Origin: an uncultured Pedobacter sp.
GTDB lineage: Bacteria; Bacteroidota; Bacteroidia; Sphingobacteriales; Sphingobacteriaceae
DNA: 64,000 bases
Assembly (NCBI RefSeq): GCF_946480185.1
Contig: NZ_CAMLIG010000021.1
Location: 1-64,000, forward strand
Reading direction: 5' to 3'
Shown: positions 44,670 through 51,867 of the stretch, piece after piece
Position numbering within the stretch: the first letter of the stretch is position 1
How the letters are laid out: each line of letters begins with the position of its first letter
Position numbers and translations under genes: made by a program
The notes under the pieces: model-generated
Told to the model about the DNA's origin: nothing
What the model saw: the letters and a program-made list of their open reading frames with translations, nothing else
Database searches by the model: none

Positions 44670-46313
44670 ATGGCTGCAAATTTAATTCTACAATTAGATA
44701 GAAAAGATAATGTGCTGGTAGCACTACAAGACCTAACCGCAGGCATGGATATTCCTTTTGAAGGGGCTTCTGTTATTATTAAAGACACTATTCCTGCAAA
44801 GCATAAAGTTTTTATAAACGATATGCAGGGCGGCGACGAGATCATCATGTACGGAGTTTTGGTAGGCAAAGTACAACATGCGGTTAAAAGTGGGGAGCGT
44901 ATGACCACTGAAAATACCAGACATGCCGCGGAACCCTATGATTATAGAAAAGTAGATTACCAATGGCATAAACCCGATGTTTCTAAATTTATTGACCGCA
45001 CATTTAACGGTTACCACAGAAATGATGGCAATGTAGGAACAGCAAATTACTGGCTTTTTATTCCAACTGTATTTTGTGAGAACAGAAATATGGATGTCAT
45101 AAAGGAAGCTTTGCACCAAACGTTGGGATATGCGGTAACCGATAAATACAAATTGTTTTCGGAACACTTGATTAACAATTTAAAAGATGGAAAACCTATT
45201 GATGAGGTAGATTTTTCTCCCTCAACAGAATCGCATAAAACCCGATTTTTCAAAAATGTTGATGGGATAAAATTTTTGAACCATCAAGGCGGCTGCGGCG
45301 GTACAAGGCAAGATTCTGAAATGTTGGGCAAGCTGTTGGCTTCTTACGCAAATCATCCAAATGTTGCCGGTGTAACCCTTTTAAGTTTGGGATGCCAGCA
45401 TTTACAGGTGGGTAATTTTTTAGCTGATATCAAAAAATACCATCCAACATTTGATAAACCCGTTTTAGTTTTTGAACAGCAAAAAACACAAAGTGAAGAT
45501 GCACTAATTAAAGGTGCAATCCAGCAAACCATTCAAGGTTTAGTAGAAATTAACAAAATAGAGCGAAAGCCAGCTTCCTTAAAGCACTTAACGGTGGGCG
45601 TTAAATGTGGCGGTAGTGACGGCTTTAGTGGCATATCAGCTAACCCGGCGGTTGGTTACACCGCAGATTTACTGGTGACTTTAGGGGCTAAAGTGTTGTT
45701 GGCAGAATTCCCCGAATTATGCGGAGCCGAACAAAATATGATTGACCGTTGCGAGAATGAAGAAATCGCCAGAAAGTTCATTTATTTAATGAGAACTTAT
45801 GATGCACAGGCACACGCCGTTGGTTCGGGCTTTTTCATGAATCCTTCGCCGGGGAACATCAAAGACGGGTTAATTACTGATGCCATTAAAAGTACAGGAG
45901 CAGCAAAAAAAGGTGGAACTTCTCCGGTAGTTGATGTGTTGGATTATACAGAACAGGCGGTAAAACCCGGCTTAAGCTTGGTTTGTACACCCGGAAACGA
46001 TGTGGAAGCAACAACCGGAAAAGCGGCTAGTGGTGCCAACTTAATTTTGTTTACCACAGGTTTAGGTACACCCACAGGTAATCCGGTTTGCCCGGTAATT
46101 AAAGTGGCTACCAATACGGTACTGGCCACCAAAATGGCAGATATCATTGATATTGATACCGGCGCAATTATCCGTGGAGAAAAATCTATCCCTCAAATGG
46201 GCGAAGAAATTTTGGAACTGTGTATCAAGGTTGCAAGTGGAAGATTTATCCCGAAAGCGGTAGCTTTAAACCAGGATGATTTTATTCCATGGAAACGTGG
46301 AGTGAGTTTGTAA
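44670..46313 (+). CDS. UxaA-family dehydratase, probable L-fuconate dehydratase
   Basis: 547 aa. The N-terminal SAF domain (about 1-90, NLILQLDRKDNVLVALQDL) is followed by an altronate-dehydratase/UxaA domain. It has GGCGGTRQDSEMLG and SLGCQHLQ; Cys-rich loops hold the metal/cluster site, with KCGGSDGFSGISANPA further on. Altronate dehydratase itself is the best-known family member, but the fucose context makes L-fuconate dehydration to 2-keto-3-deoxy-L-fuconate the likely step. The start at 44670 follows the mutarotase stop by 4 bp. Confidence 0.85.
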   Translation: MAANLILQLDRKDNVLVALQDLTAGMDIPFEGASVIIKDTIPAKHKVFINDMQGGDEIIMYGVLVGKVQHAVKSGERMTTENTRHAAEPYDYRKVDYQWHKPDVSKFIDRTFNGYHRNDGNVGTANYWLFIPTVFCENRNMDVIKEALHQTLGYAVTDKYKLFSEHLINNLKDGKPIDEVDFSPSTESHKTRFFKNVDGIKFLNHQGGCGGTRQDSEMLGKLLASYANHPNVAGVTLLSLGCQHLQVGNFLADIKKYHPTFDKPVLVFEQQKTQSEDALIKGAIQQTIQGLVEINKIERKPASLKHLTVGVKCGGSDGFSGISANPAVGYTADLLVTLGAKVLLAEFPELCGAEQNMIDRCENEEIARKFIYLMRTYDAQAHAVGSGFFMNPSPGNIKDGLITDAIKSTGAAKKGGTSPVVDVLDYTEQAVKPGLSLVCTPGNDVEATTGKAASGANLILFTTGLGTPTGNPVCPVIKVATNTVLATKMADIIDIDTGAIIRGEKSIPQMGEEILELCIKVASGRFIPKAVALNQDDFIPWKRGVSL

Positions 46314-46346
46314 TCGGATCTTTAAAAAGATGAAAATACATAGACT

Positions 46347-46458
46347 GAAGCGATTTCGTCATGTTGACGATAGGAGACAGCTCACAAACAGGAAACCATT
46401 ATATGAGCATATCTTGCTTGTGAGACCTCTCGTTTCCTCGAGGTGACGTGATTTCTTA
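46347..46458. repeat. Palindromic repeat element between dehydratase and SDR genes
   Basis: Imperfect inverted ends: GAAGCGATTTCGTCATG at the left, GAGACCTCTCGTTTCCTCGA then GGTGACGTGATTTCTTA at the right. The reverse complement of the right end, TAAGAAATCACGTCACCTCG, matches the left at GAAAT-like and CGTCA positions. The inner ends CTCAC/GTGAG also pair. Such CGTCA...GAGAAATC palindromes are common intergenic repeats in Sphingobacteriaceae. It separates the fucP operon from the next fucose genes. Confidence 0.6.
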
Positions 46459-46498
46459 AAGTAATCAAAAATTTTAAATCCAAAATAAAATAAATAAC

Positions 46499-47260
46499 GT
46501 GTTTAGTTTAAAAGGAAAATCAGCAGTAATTACAGGTGGCGGTAGCGGAATTGGAAAAGCTATTTCCCTACTATTTGCAAAACAGGGCGCAAAAGTTTAT
46601 ATCTTAGAATTGAATGAGCAATCTGCACAACAAGCTGTAGAAGAAATCAATCAATTTGGAGAAGCGCAGGCATTTTCATGCGATGTAAGCAAGCAAGACC
46701 AAGTTTTGGCAACATTTGGCAAAATGGATAAAGTAGATATTTTGGTAAATAATGCTGGCATTGCACACATTGGCAATTTAGAAAAAACTGCAGAAGCAGA
46801 CTTTGAAAAAGTTTATCAGGTAAATGTTAAGGGTGCTTACAACTGTTTATATGCGGCTATTCCAATGATGAAAAAAAATGGTGGAGGTGCAGTTTTAAAT
46901 ATGGCTTCTATTGCTTCGGTAGTTGGAATTGCAGATCGTTTTGCTTATTCAATGAGTAAGGGCGCAATTTATGCGATGAGCATGTCCATCGCTCGTGATT
47001 TTATTGCTGACGGTATCCGTAGCAATAGCATCTCACCGGCAAGGGTACATACCCCGTTTGTTGATGGTTTTATCGCGAAAAGCTATCCAAATAATCAGGA
47101 AGAAATGTTTGAGAAATTATCTAAAAGTCAGCCCATTGGACGTATGGCCAAGCCAGAAGAGATAGCATCGCTAGCGTTATATTTATGTTCTGATGAGGCA
47201 GGCTTTATCACAGGAAACGATTATCCGATTGACGGAGGATTTATTAAGCTAAATAATTAA
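46499..47260 (+). CDS. SDR oxidoreductase, probable 2-keto-3-deoxy-L-fuconate dehydrogenase
   Basis: 253 aa, GTG start at 46499 (the only start that keeps the full Rossmann fold). NAD-binding GGGSGIGKA at 13-21, NNAGIAHIG, catalytic Ser in MASIASVVG, YSMSKGA with the YxxxK pair, and SPARVHTPFVDGF. It is closest by eye to the dehydrogenases of the non-phosphorylated fucose/rhamnose routes, which oxidise 2-keto-3-deoxy-L-fuconate to the 2,4-diketo acid. The fucosidase starts 11 bp after its stop. Confidence 0.82.
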   Translation: MFSLKGKSAVITGGGSGIGKAISLLFAKQGAKVYILELNEQSAQQAVEEINQFGEAQAFSCDVSKQDQVLATFGKMDKVDILVNNAGIAHIGNLEKTAEADFEKVYQVNVKGAYNCLYAAIPMMKKNGGGAVLNMASIASVVGIADRFAYSMSKGAIYAMSMSIARDFIADGIRSNSISPARVHTPFVDGFIAKSYPNNQEEMFEKLSKSQPIGRMAKPEEIASLALYLCSDEAGFITGNDYPIDGGFIKLNN

Positions 47261-47271
47261 AGACTGATCTC

Positions 47272-48597
47272 ATGAAATTCCTAAGTACCCTCCTTTTAAG
47301 TTTTATACTTTTCACTGGCAGTTACGCACAAACATACACGCCTACACCACAAAATATTGAAGCCCGGAGCCAGTTTCAGGATGCTAAATTTGGCCTATTT
47401 ATTCATTGGGGCGTATTCAGCATATTGGGTGACGGCGAATGGGCAATGCAACAGCAGAATATTCCGGTAAAGGATTATAAAAAGCTAATGAACTTTTTTA
47501 ATCCTACCCAATTTGATGCACATGCTTGGGTGAGCATGGCTAAAAATGCGGGAATGAAATATATTACCCTTATTACCCGCCATCATGATGGATTTAGTAT
47601 GTGGGATACCAAATATTCTGATTTCAACATCATGAACACGCCTTACCATAAAGATGTGGTGAAAATGATTGTGGATGAGTGCCATAAACAGGATATGAAA
47701 ATATTTCTTTATTACTCGTTGCTGGACTGGGGAAGGGATGACTATTCATGGAAAACAGGAAGAACTGGGCAGGGAACAGGGCGTACCGTCCAAGGTAACT
47801 GGAATGATTATATCAGCTTTATGGAAAATCAGCTAACCGAACTGCTGACCAATTATGGCAAGGTTGATGGTATTTGGTTTGACGGTTACTGGGATCAAAA
47901 CGGACCCAAAGATGCTAAAGATAAAACACCAAGAGTTGACTGGCATTTGCCCGAAATTTACAGTCTTATTCATAAGCTACAGCCTCAATGCTTAATTGGC
48001 AATAACCACCATATCACCCCTTTTCCGGGCGAAGATTTTCAGATGTTTGAAAAAGACTTGCCTGGCCAGAACAAATCCGGATTTAGTACAGAAAAACCGT
48101 CAGAAAAACTTCCTTTAGAGACCTGTGAAACTATGAATAAATCATGGGGATTCAATATCAAAGACAACAAATATAAATCAGTCCCACAGCTCATCCATTA
48201 CATGGTAAATGCAGCAGGGAGAAATGCCAATTTTTTATTGAACGTTGGCCCTCAGCCAAATGGAGTTATTCAGCCAGAATTTAGAGATACCTTGCAGGCA
48301 GTTGGGAAATGGATGGCTAAATATGGGGAAAGCATTTACGGAACCCGTGGAAATGTAGTGCCTGCGCAGGACTGGGGCGTTCTTACTTCAAAAGATAAAA
48401 CTATTTATGTCCATCTTTTGGATCCCACAAAATCGTCTTTGCTAATTGAAGGCATTCCCGATAAAGTTAAAAGTTGTACATTAATGGGAACTGATAGAAA
48501 AGTTGCCTTTAAACAAAAAAAATCACGGTTAACACTAAATTTAAATGGCTTTGAAAAGAACGATATTGATACCATTATTCAGCTTACATTAAAGTAA
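47272..48597 (+). CDS. GH29 alpha-L-fucosidase
   Basis: 441 aa with signal peptide (cleavage near GSYAQ). The GH29 fold is clear: FGLFIHWGVFSILGDGEWAM, ITRHHDGFSMWDTK, and the nucleophile Asp204 in GIWFDGYWD. A downstream NAAGRNANFLLNVGPQPNG segment also belongs to the family. It releases terminal alpha-L-fucose from plant or algal glycans. The location (periplasm or surface) is inferred from the signal peptide. Together with fucP and the degradation genes it supplies and consumes L-fucose. The FAH-family gene starts 17 bp after it. Confidence 0.92.
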   Translation: MKFLSTLLLSFILFTGSYAQTYTPTPQNIEARSQFQDAKFGLFIHWGVFSILGDGEWAMQQQNIPVKDYKKLMNFFNPTQFDAHAWVSMAKNAGMKYITLITRHHDGFSMWDTKYSDFNIMNTPYHKDVVKMIVDECHKQDMKIFLYYSLLDWGRDDYSWKTGRTGQGTGRTVQGNWNDYISFMENQLTELLTNYGKVDGIWFDGYWDQNGPKDAKDKTPRVDWHLPEIYSLIHKLQPQCLIGNNHHITPFPGEDFQMFEKDLPGQNKSGFSTEKPSEKLPLETCETMNKSWGFNIKDNKYKSVPQLIHYMVNAAGRNANFLLNVGPQPNGVIQPEFRDTLQAVGKWMAKYGESIYGTRGNVVPAQDWGVLTSKDKTIYVHLLDPTKSSLLIEGIPDKVKSCTLMGTDRKVAFKQKKSRLTLNLNGFEKNDIDTIIQLTLK

Positions 48598-48614
48598 AAG
48601 TTAAAACACACAAA

Positions 48615-49472
48615 ATGAAATTAATAAGATACGGAACAGTAGGAAAAGAAAAAACAGGGGTAGTAATTAACGGTAAAAAATACGATACCTCAGCTTTCGG
48701 AGAAGATTATGATGAGAAGTTTTTCGAAACCGACGGTATAAATAGACTGGCAGCGTTCGTCGAAAAAAACAAGGCAAGTCTTTCTCTCGTTGCAGATTCA
48801 GAAAGATTAGGCTCGCCAATTGGCCGACCTTCAAAGATAGTTTGTATTGGTTTAAATTATGCAAAACATGCACAAGAAACCAATGCGACAATCCCAAAAG
48901 AACCTATTATCTTTTTTAAATCTACAACTTCTTTGGTAGGTCCAAATGACAATATTATGTTGCCAAAAGATTCTGTTAAAACAGATTGGGAAGTAGAATT
49001 GGCTTTTGTTATTGGCAAAAAAGCAAGCTATGTTTCAAAAGAAGAAGCCATGGATTATGTTGCAGGTTACGTTTTACATAATGATGTGAGCGAAAGGGCT
49101 TTCCAGTTAGAACGTGGCGGACAGTGGGCTAAAGGTAAAGGTTGTGATACTTTTGCACCGCTTGGTCCATGGTTGGTTACAAAGGATGAAATTGCAGATC
49201 CAAACAATTTACGTCTTTGGTTAAAGCTAAACGGCAAAATGATGCAAGACGGAAATACCGATGATTTCATTTTTGATATTGCGTATGTTGTGTCTTATTT
49301 GAGCGAATTTATGACGCTTTTACCCGGTGATGTGATTTCTACCGGAACACCGCATGGCGTTGGCTTAGGTTTTGACCCGCCACTTTACCTGAAAGCGGGT
49401 GACGTAATTGAATTAGGTATCGATGGTTTAGGAGAAGCTAAGCAAACAGTTGTGGCTTATGCTAAAAGTTAA
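48615..49472 (+). CDS. FAH-family hydrolase, probable 2,4-diketo-3-deoxy-L-fuconate hydrolase
   Basis: 285 aa. The fumarylacetoacetate-hydrolase C-terminal domain is visible: SKIVCIGLNYAKHAQET, PIIFFKSTTSLVGPNDNIML, DWEVELAFVIGKKA (metal-binding E-x-E), NDVSERAFQLERGGQW, and STGTPHGVGLGFDPPLYL near the end. It hydrolyses a C-C bond of a 2,4-diketo acid; in the fucose route it gives pyruvate and L-lactate. The name follows from the context of fucose enzymes on both sides. Confidence 0.85.
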   Translation: MKLIRYGTVGKEKTGVVINGKKYDTSAFGEDYDEKFFETDGINRLAAFVEKNKASLSLVADSERLGSPIGRPSKIVCIGLNYAKHAQETNATIPKEPIIFFKSTTSLVGPNDNIMLPKDSVKTDWEVELAFVIGKKASYVSKEEAMDYVAGYVLHNDVSERAFQLERGGQWAKGKGCDTFAPLGPWLVTKDEIADPNNLRLWLKLNGKMMQDGNTDDFIFDIAYVVSYLSEFMTLLPGDVISTGTPHGVGLGFDPPLYLKAGDVIELGIDGLGEAKQTVVAYAKS

Positions 49473-49520
49473 TAATGATTACATTCTTGATGTCTAACAC
49501 CATCACTAAGAAATAGAATA

Positions 49521-50309
49521 ATGGATTTAAACTTAAAAGATAAGGTTGTTTTAATTACCGGAGGTGCTAAAGGTATTGGTTTCGGCATTGCTAAATCGGT
49601 AGCGAACGAAGGAGCGATAGCAGTAATTATCGGTAGAGATCGGGTTGATAACCAAAAGGCAATTGATCTAATTGTTAACGCTGGAGGTAAGGCCTTTGGA
49701 ATTGAAGCAGAATTAACCAGTCCCGAAGCATGTGAGAAAGCTGTAAAAAAAGCAGTTGTCGAATTCGGTAAAATTGATGGTTTGGTGAACAACGCAGGTT
49801 TAAATGATGGCGTAGGTCTGGAGAACGGAAATTGTGCAGGTTTTGTGCAGAGCTTACACCGCAACCTTATCCATTATTATTTAATGGCGCACCACGCTTT
49901 ACCGGAGCTGATTAAATCAAAAGGGAATATCGTTAATATATCTTCAAAAACCGGCGAAACCGGACAGGGAAACACCTCTGCTTATGCCGCCTCAAACGGA
50001 GGTAGAAATGCACTAACCAGAGAGTGGGCTGTTGAATTGCTAAAATACGGCATCAGGGTAAACGCCTTGGTTGTTGCGGAATGTTGGACACCACAATACG
50101 AAAACTGGATTAAAACTTTAAATAACCCGGAGGAAACTTTAGCTAAAATTACAGCTAACATTCCATTAGAAAATCGGATGACTACTATTGAGGAAATAGG
50201 AAATACTGTTACCTTTTTACTCAGTGATAAATCAAGCCACACCACTGGTCAAATTTTGCATGTTGACGGGGGTTATGTTCATTTGGATAGGGCACTGGCT
50301 AACGCTTAA
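49521..50309 (+). CDS. SDR oxidoreductase, probable L-fucose dehydrogenase
   Basis: 262 aa short-chain dehydrogenase. NAD-binding GGAKGIGFG near residue 14, NNAGLNDGVGLENGN, the Ser of NISSKTGETGQGN, and VDGGYVHLDRAL at the C-terminus. The catalytic Tyr lies in AYAASNGGRN, where the usual YxxxK reads YxxxN (codon AAC near 49995), so the standard active-site Lys is absent. The segment ECWTPQYENWI resembles known L-fucose dehydrogenases. It would oxidise L-fucose to L-fuconolactone. The lactonase that should follow is not in the window. Confidence 0.75.
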   Translation: MDLNLKDKVVLITGGAKGIGFGIAKSVANEGAIAVIIGRDRVDNQKAIDLIVNAGGKAFGIEAELTSPEACEKAVKKAVVEFGKIDGLVNNAGLNDGVGLENGNCAGFVQSLHRNLIHYYLMAHHALPELIKSKGNIVNISSKTGETGQGNTSAYAASNGGRNALTREWAVELLKYGIRVNALVVAECWTPQYENWIKTLNNPEETLAKITANIPLENRMTTIEEIGNTVTFLLSDKSSHTTGQILHVDGGYVHLDRALANA

Positions 50310-50335
50310 ACCTCTTCCTAAAAAGATTATAATCT

Positions 50336-50367
50336 AATTTCCATGTGGCTATCGCCACATGGAAATT
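50336..50367. terminator. Strong stem-loop after the fucose cluster
   Basis: Perfect 14-bp arms AATTTCCATGTGGC and GCCACATGGAAATT around loop TATC, 26 bp after the SDR stop. There is no clear T-run, so it may be a transcript-end stabiliser or a weak terminator. Confidence 0.6.
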
Positions 50368-50699
50368 ATCAAACGATGTTGGCTGAGGATTTATCTTATC
50401 GCTACTCAAACTCGGTTGTAGAAACTCTTAACTCAAACTTCATTCTTCTTACTTTTTAGCATAAATAAGATAGAATTTCGTTGGGCTAATCATATAGAGT
50501 ATGTTTTCCAGAGACGATAACTATAAATTTATTCGTTTTTGAACATTTATACCACAAATTCCTACAATTCTGACATCCTAGTTGTTTCATTGATGCTACT
50601 TTTACGGTGGACACTGATTAGTTCCGTTTACCGTATTCAAAACGCCAGTCCTGAATAAGGTGATCAATTTGAGATAAACTAAATTTACAAAACATAAAA
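50368..50699. other. Intergenic region upstream of GH43
   Basis: AT-rich gap of about 330 bp between the stem-loop and the GH43 lipoprotein. No repeat, RNA gene or full TAnnTTTG promoter was recognised. Confidence 0.5.
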
Positions 50700-51818
50700 A
50701 TGAAGATTGAACACATCATTCTATCAGCCATAGTTTTGGCTGCTTCTGCCTGCGTACAAAACGGAAAAACGACTAGTTCTGTTGACAGTACGGCTAAAAA
50801 GGAACAAACAAGCAAGAATCTATTTGAAGGTTCAATCTCCAAACCGCTGATTACCGAAAGATTTAGCGCAGATCCATCAGCTCATGTTTTTGATGGCAAG
50901 ATTTTCATTTACCCTTCGCATGATTATGATGCTGGTATTCCAGAGAATGATAATGGAGATCATTTTGCGATGAAAGATTACTACGTGTATTCTTTAGATA
51001 GCGTTGGTGGAAAAGTGACAGATTACCCAATGGCGCTCACCGTTGCAGATGTGCCTTGGGCTTCCAGACAAATGTGGGCACCGGACGCGGAATTTAAAAA
51101 TGGCAAATATTATTTCTATTTCCCAGCAAAGGATAAAGAGGGCATTTTTAGGATTGGTGTTGCCGAGGGAGATAAACCGCAAGGCCCGTTTAAAGCTCAA
51201 CCATTGCCAATTAAAAATAGTTTCAGTATAGATCCAGCGGTTTTTACCGATACAGACGGACAAACTTACATGTATTTTGGAGGTATTTGGGGCGGACAAT
51301 TACAAAAATGGGCAACCGGAAAGTTTGATGCTAAAGGTTCGGCAACAGATTTACAGAAAGATGATGCACCGGCCTTAACCGCTAAAATGGCAAAAATGAC
51401 CAAAGGCATGACCGAGTTTGCCGAAACACCAAAGGATGTGGTGATTTTGGATGAAAACGGAAAGCCTTTAAAAGGTGGAGACCATAACCGTCGGTTTTTT
51501 GAGGGATCTTGGATGCACAAATACAATGGAAAATATTACTTCTCTTATTCTACCGGCGATACACATTTACTTTGTTATGCAATAGGAGACAGTCCTTACG
51601 GACCATTTACTTACCAAGGTGTAATTATGAAACCCGTTATCGGCTGGACCACTCACCATTCCATTGTAGAATTTAAAGGTAAATGGTATATATTTTACCA
51701 CGATACAGAAATTTCTAATGGGAAAACTCATTTAAGAAATGTAAAAGTTACGGAACTGCAACATACTGCAGACGGTAAAATAGTAGAGATAGATCCTTAT
51801 GGAAAATCAACAAAATAA
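50700..51818 (+). CDS. GH43 family glycosidase lipoprotein (beta-xylosidase/arabinofuranosidase type)
   Basis: 372 aa. It opens MKIEHIILSAIVLAASAC, a lipobox with Cys18, so it is probably outer-membrane anchored. The five-blade GH43 propeller has FSADPSAHVFDGKIFIYPSHD at the start (the Asp is the catalytic base), MWAPDAEFKNGKYYFYFPAKD, a FFEGSWMHKYNGKYYFSYS segment supplying the catalytic acid region, and GWTTHHSIVEFKGKWYIFYHD. The family contains beta-xylosidases and alpha-L-arabinofuranosidases, which sequence reading cannot separate. It is followed after 49 bp by a GH3 enzyme, probably co-expressed. Confidence 0.88.
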   Translation: MKIEHIILSAIVLAASACVQNGKTTSSVDSTAKKEQTSKNLFEGSISKPLITERFSADPSAHVFDGKIFIYPSHDYDAGIPENDNGDHFAMKDYYVYSLDSVGGKVTDYPMALTVADVPWASRQMWAPDAEFKNGKYYFYFPAKDKEGIFRIGVAEGDKPQGPFKAQPLPIKNSFSIDPAVFTDTDGQTYMYFGGIWGGQLQKWATGKFDAKGSATDLQKDDAPALTAKMAKMTKGMTEFAETPKDVVILDENGKPLKGGDHNRRFFEGSWMHKYNGKYYFSYSTGDTHLLCYAIGDSPYGPFTYQGVIMKPVIGWTTHHSIVEFKGKWYIFYHDTEISNGKTHLRNVKVTELQHTADGKIVEIDPYGKSTK

Positions 51819-51867
51819 TATTAGCTTGAACCGTCGAAAAAAATCCATCTTAAACTGAATTCTCTTT

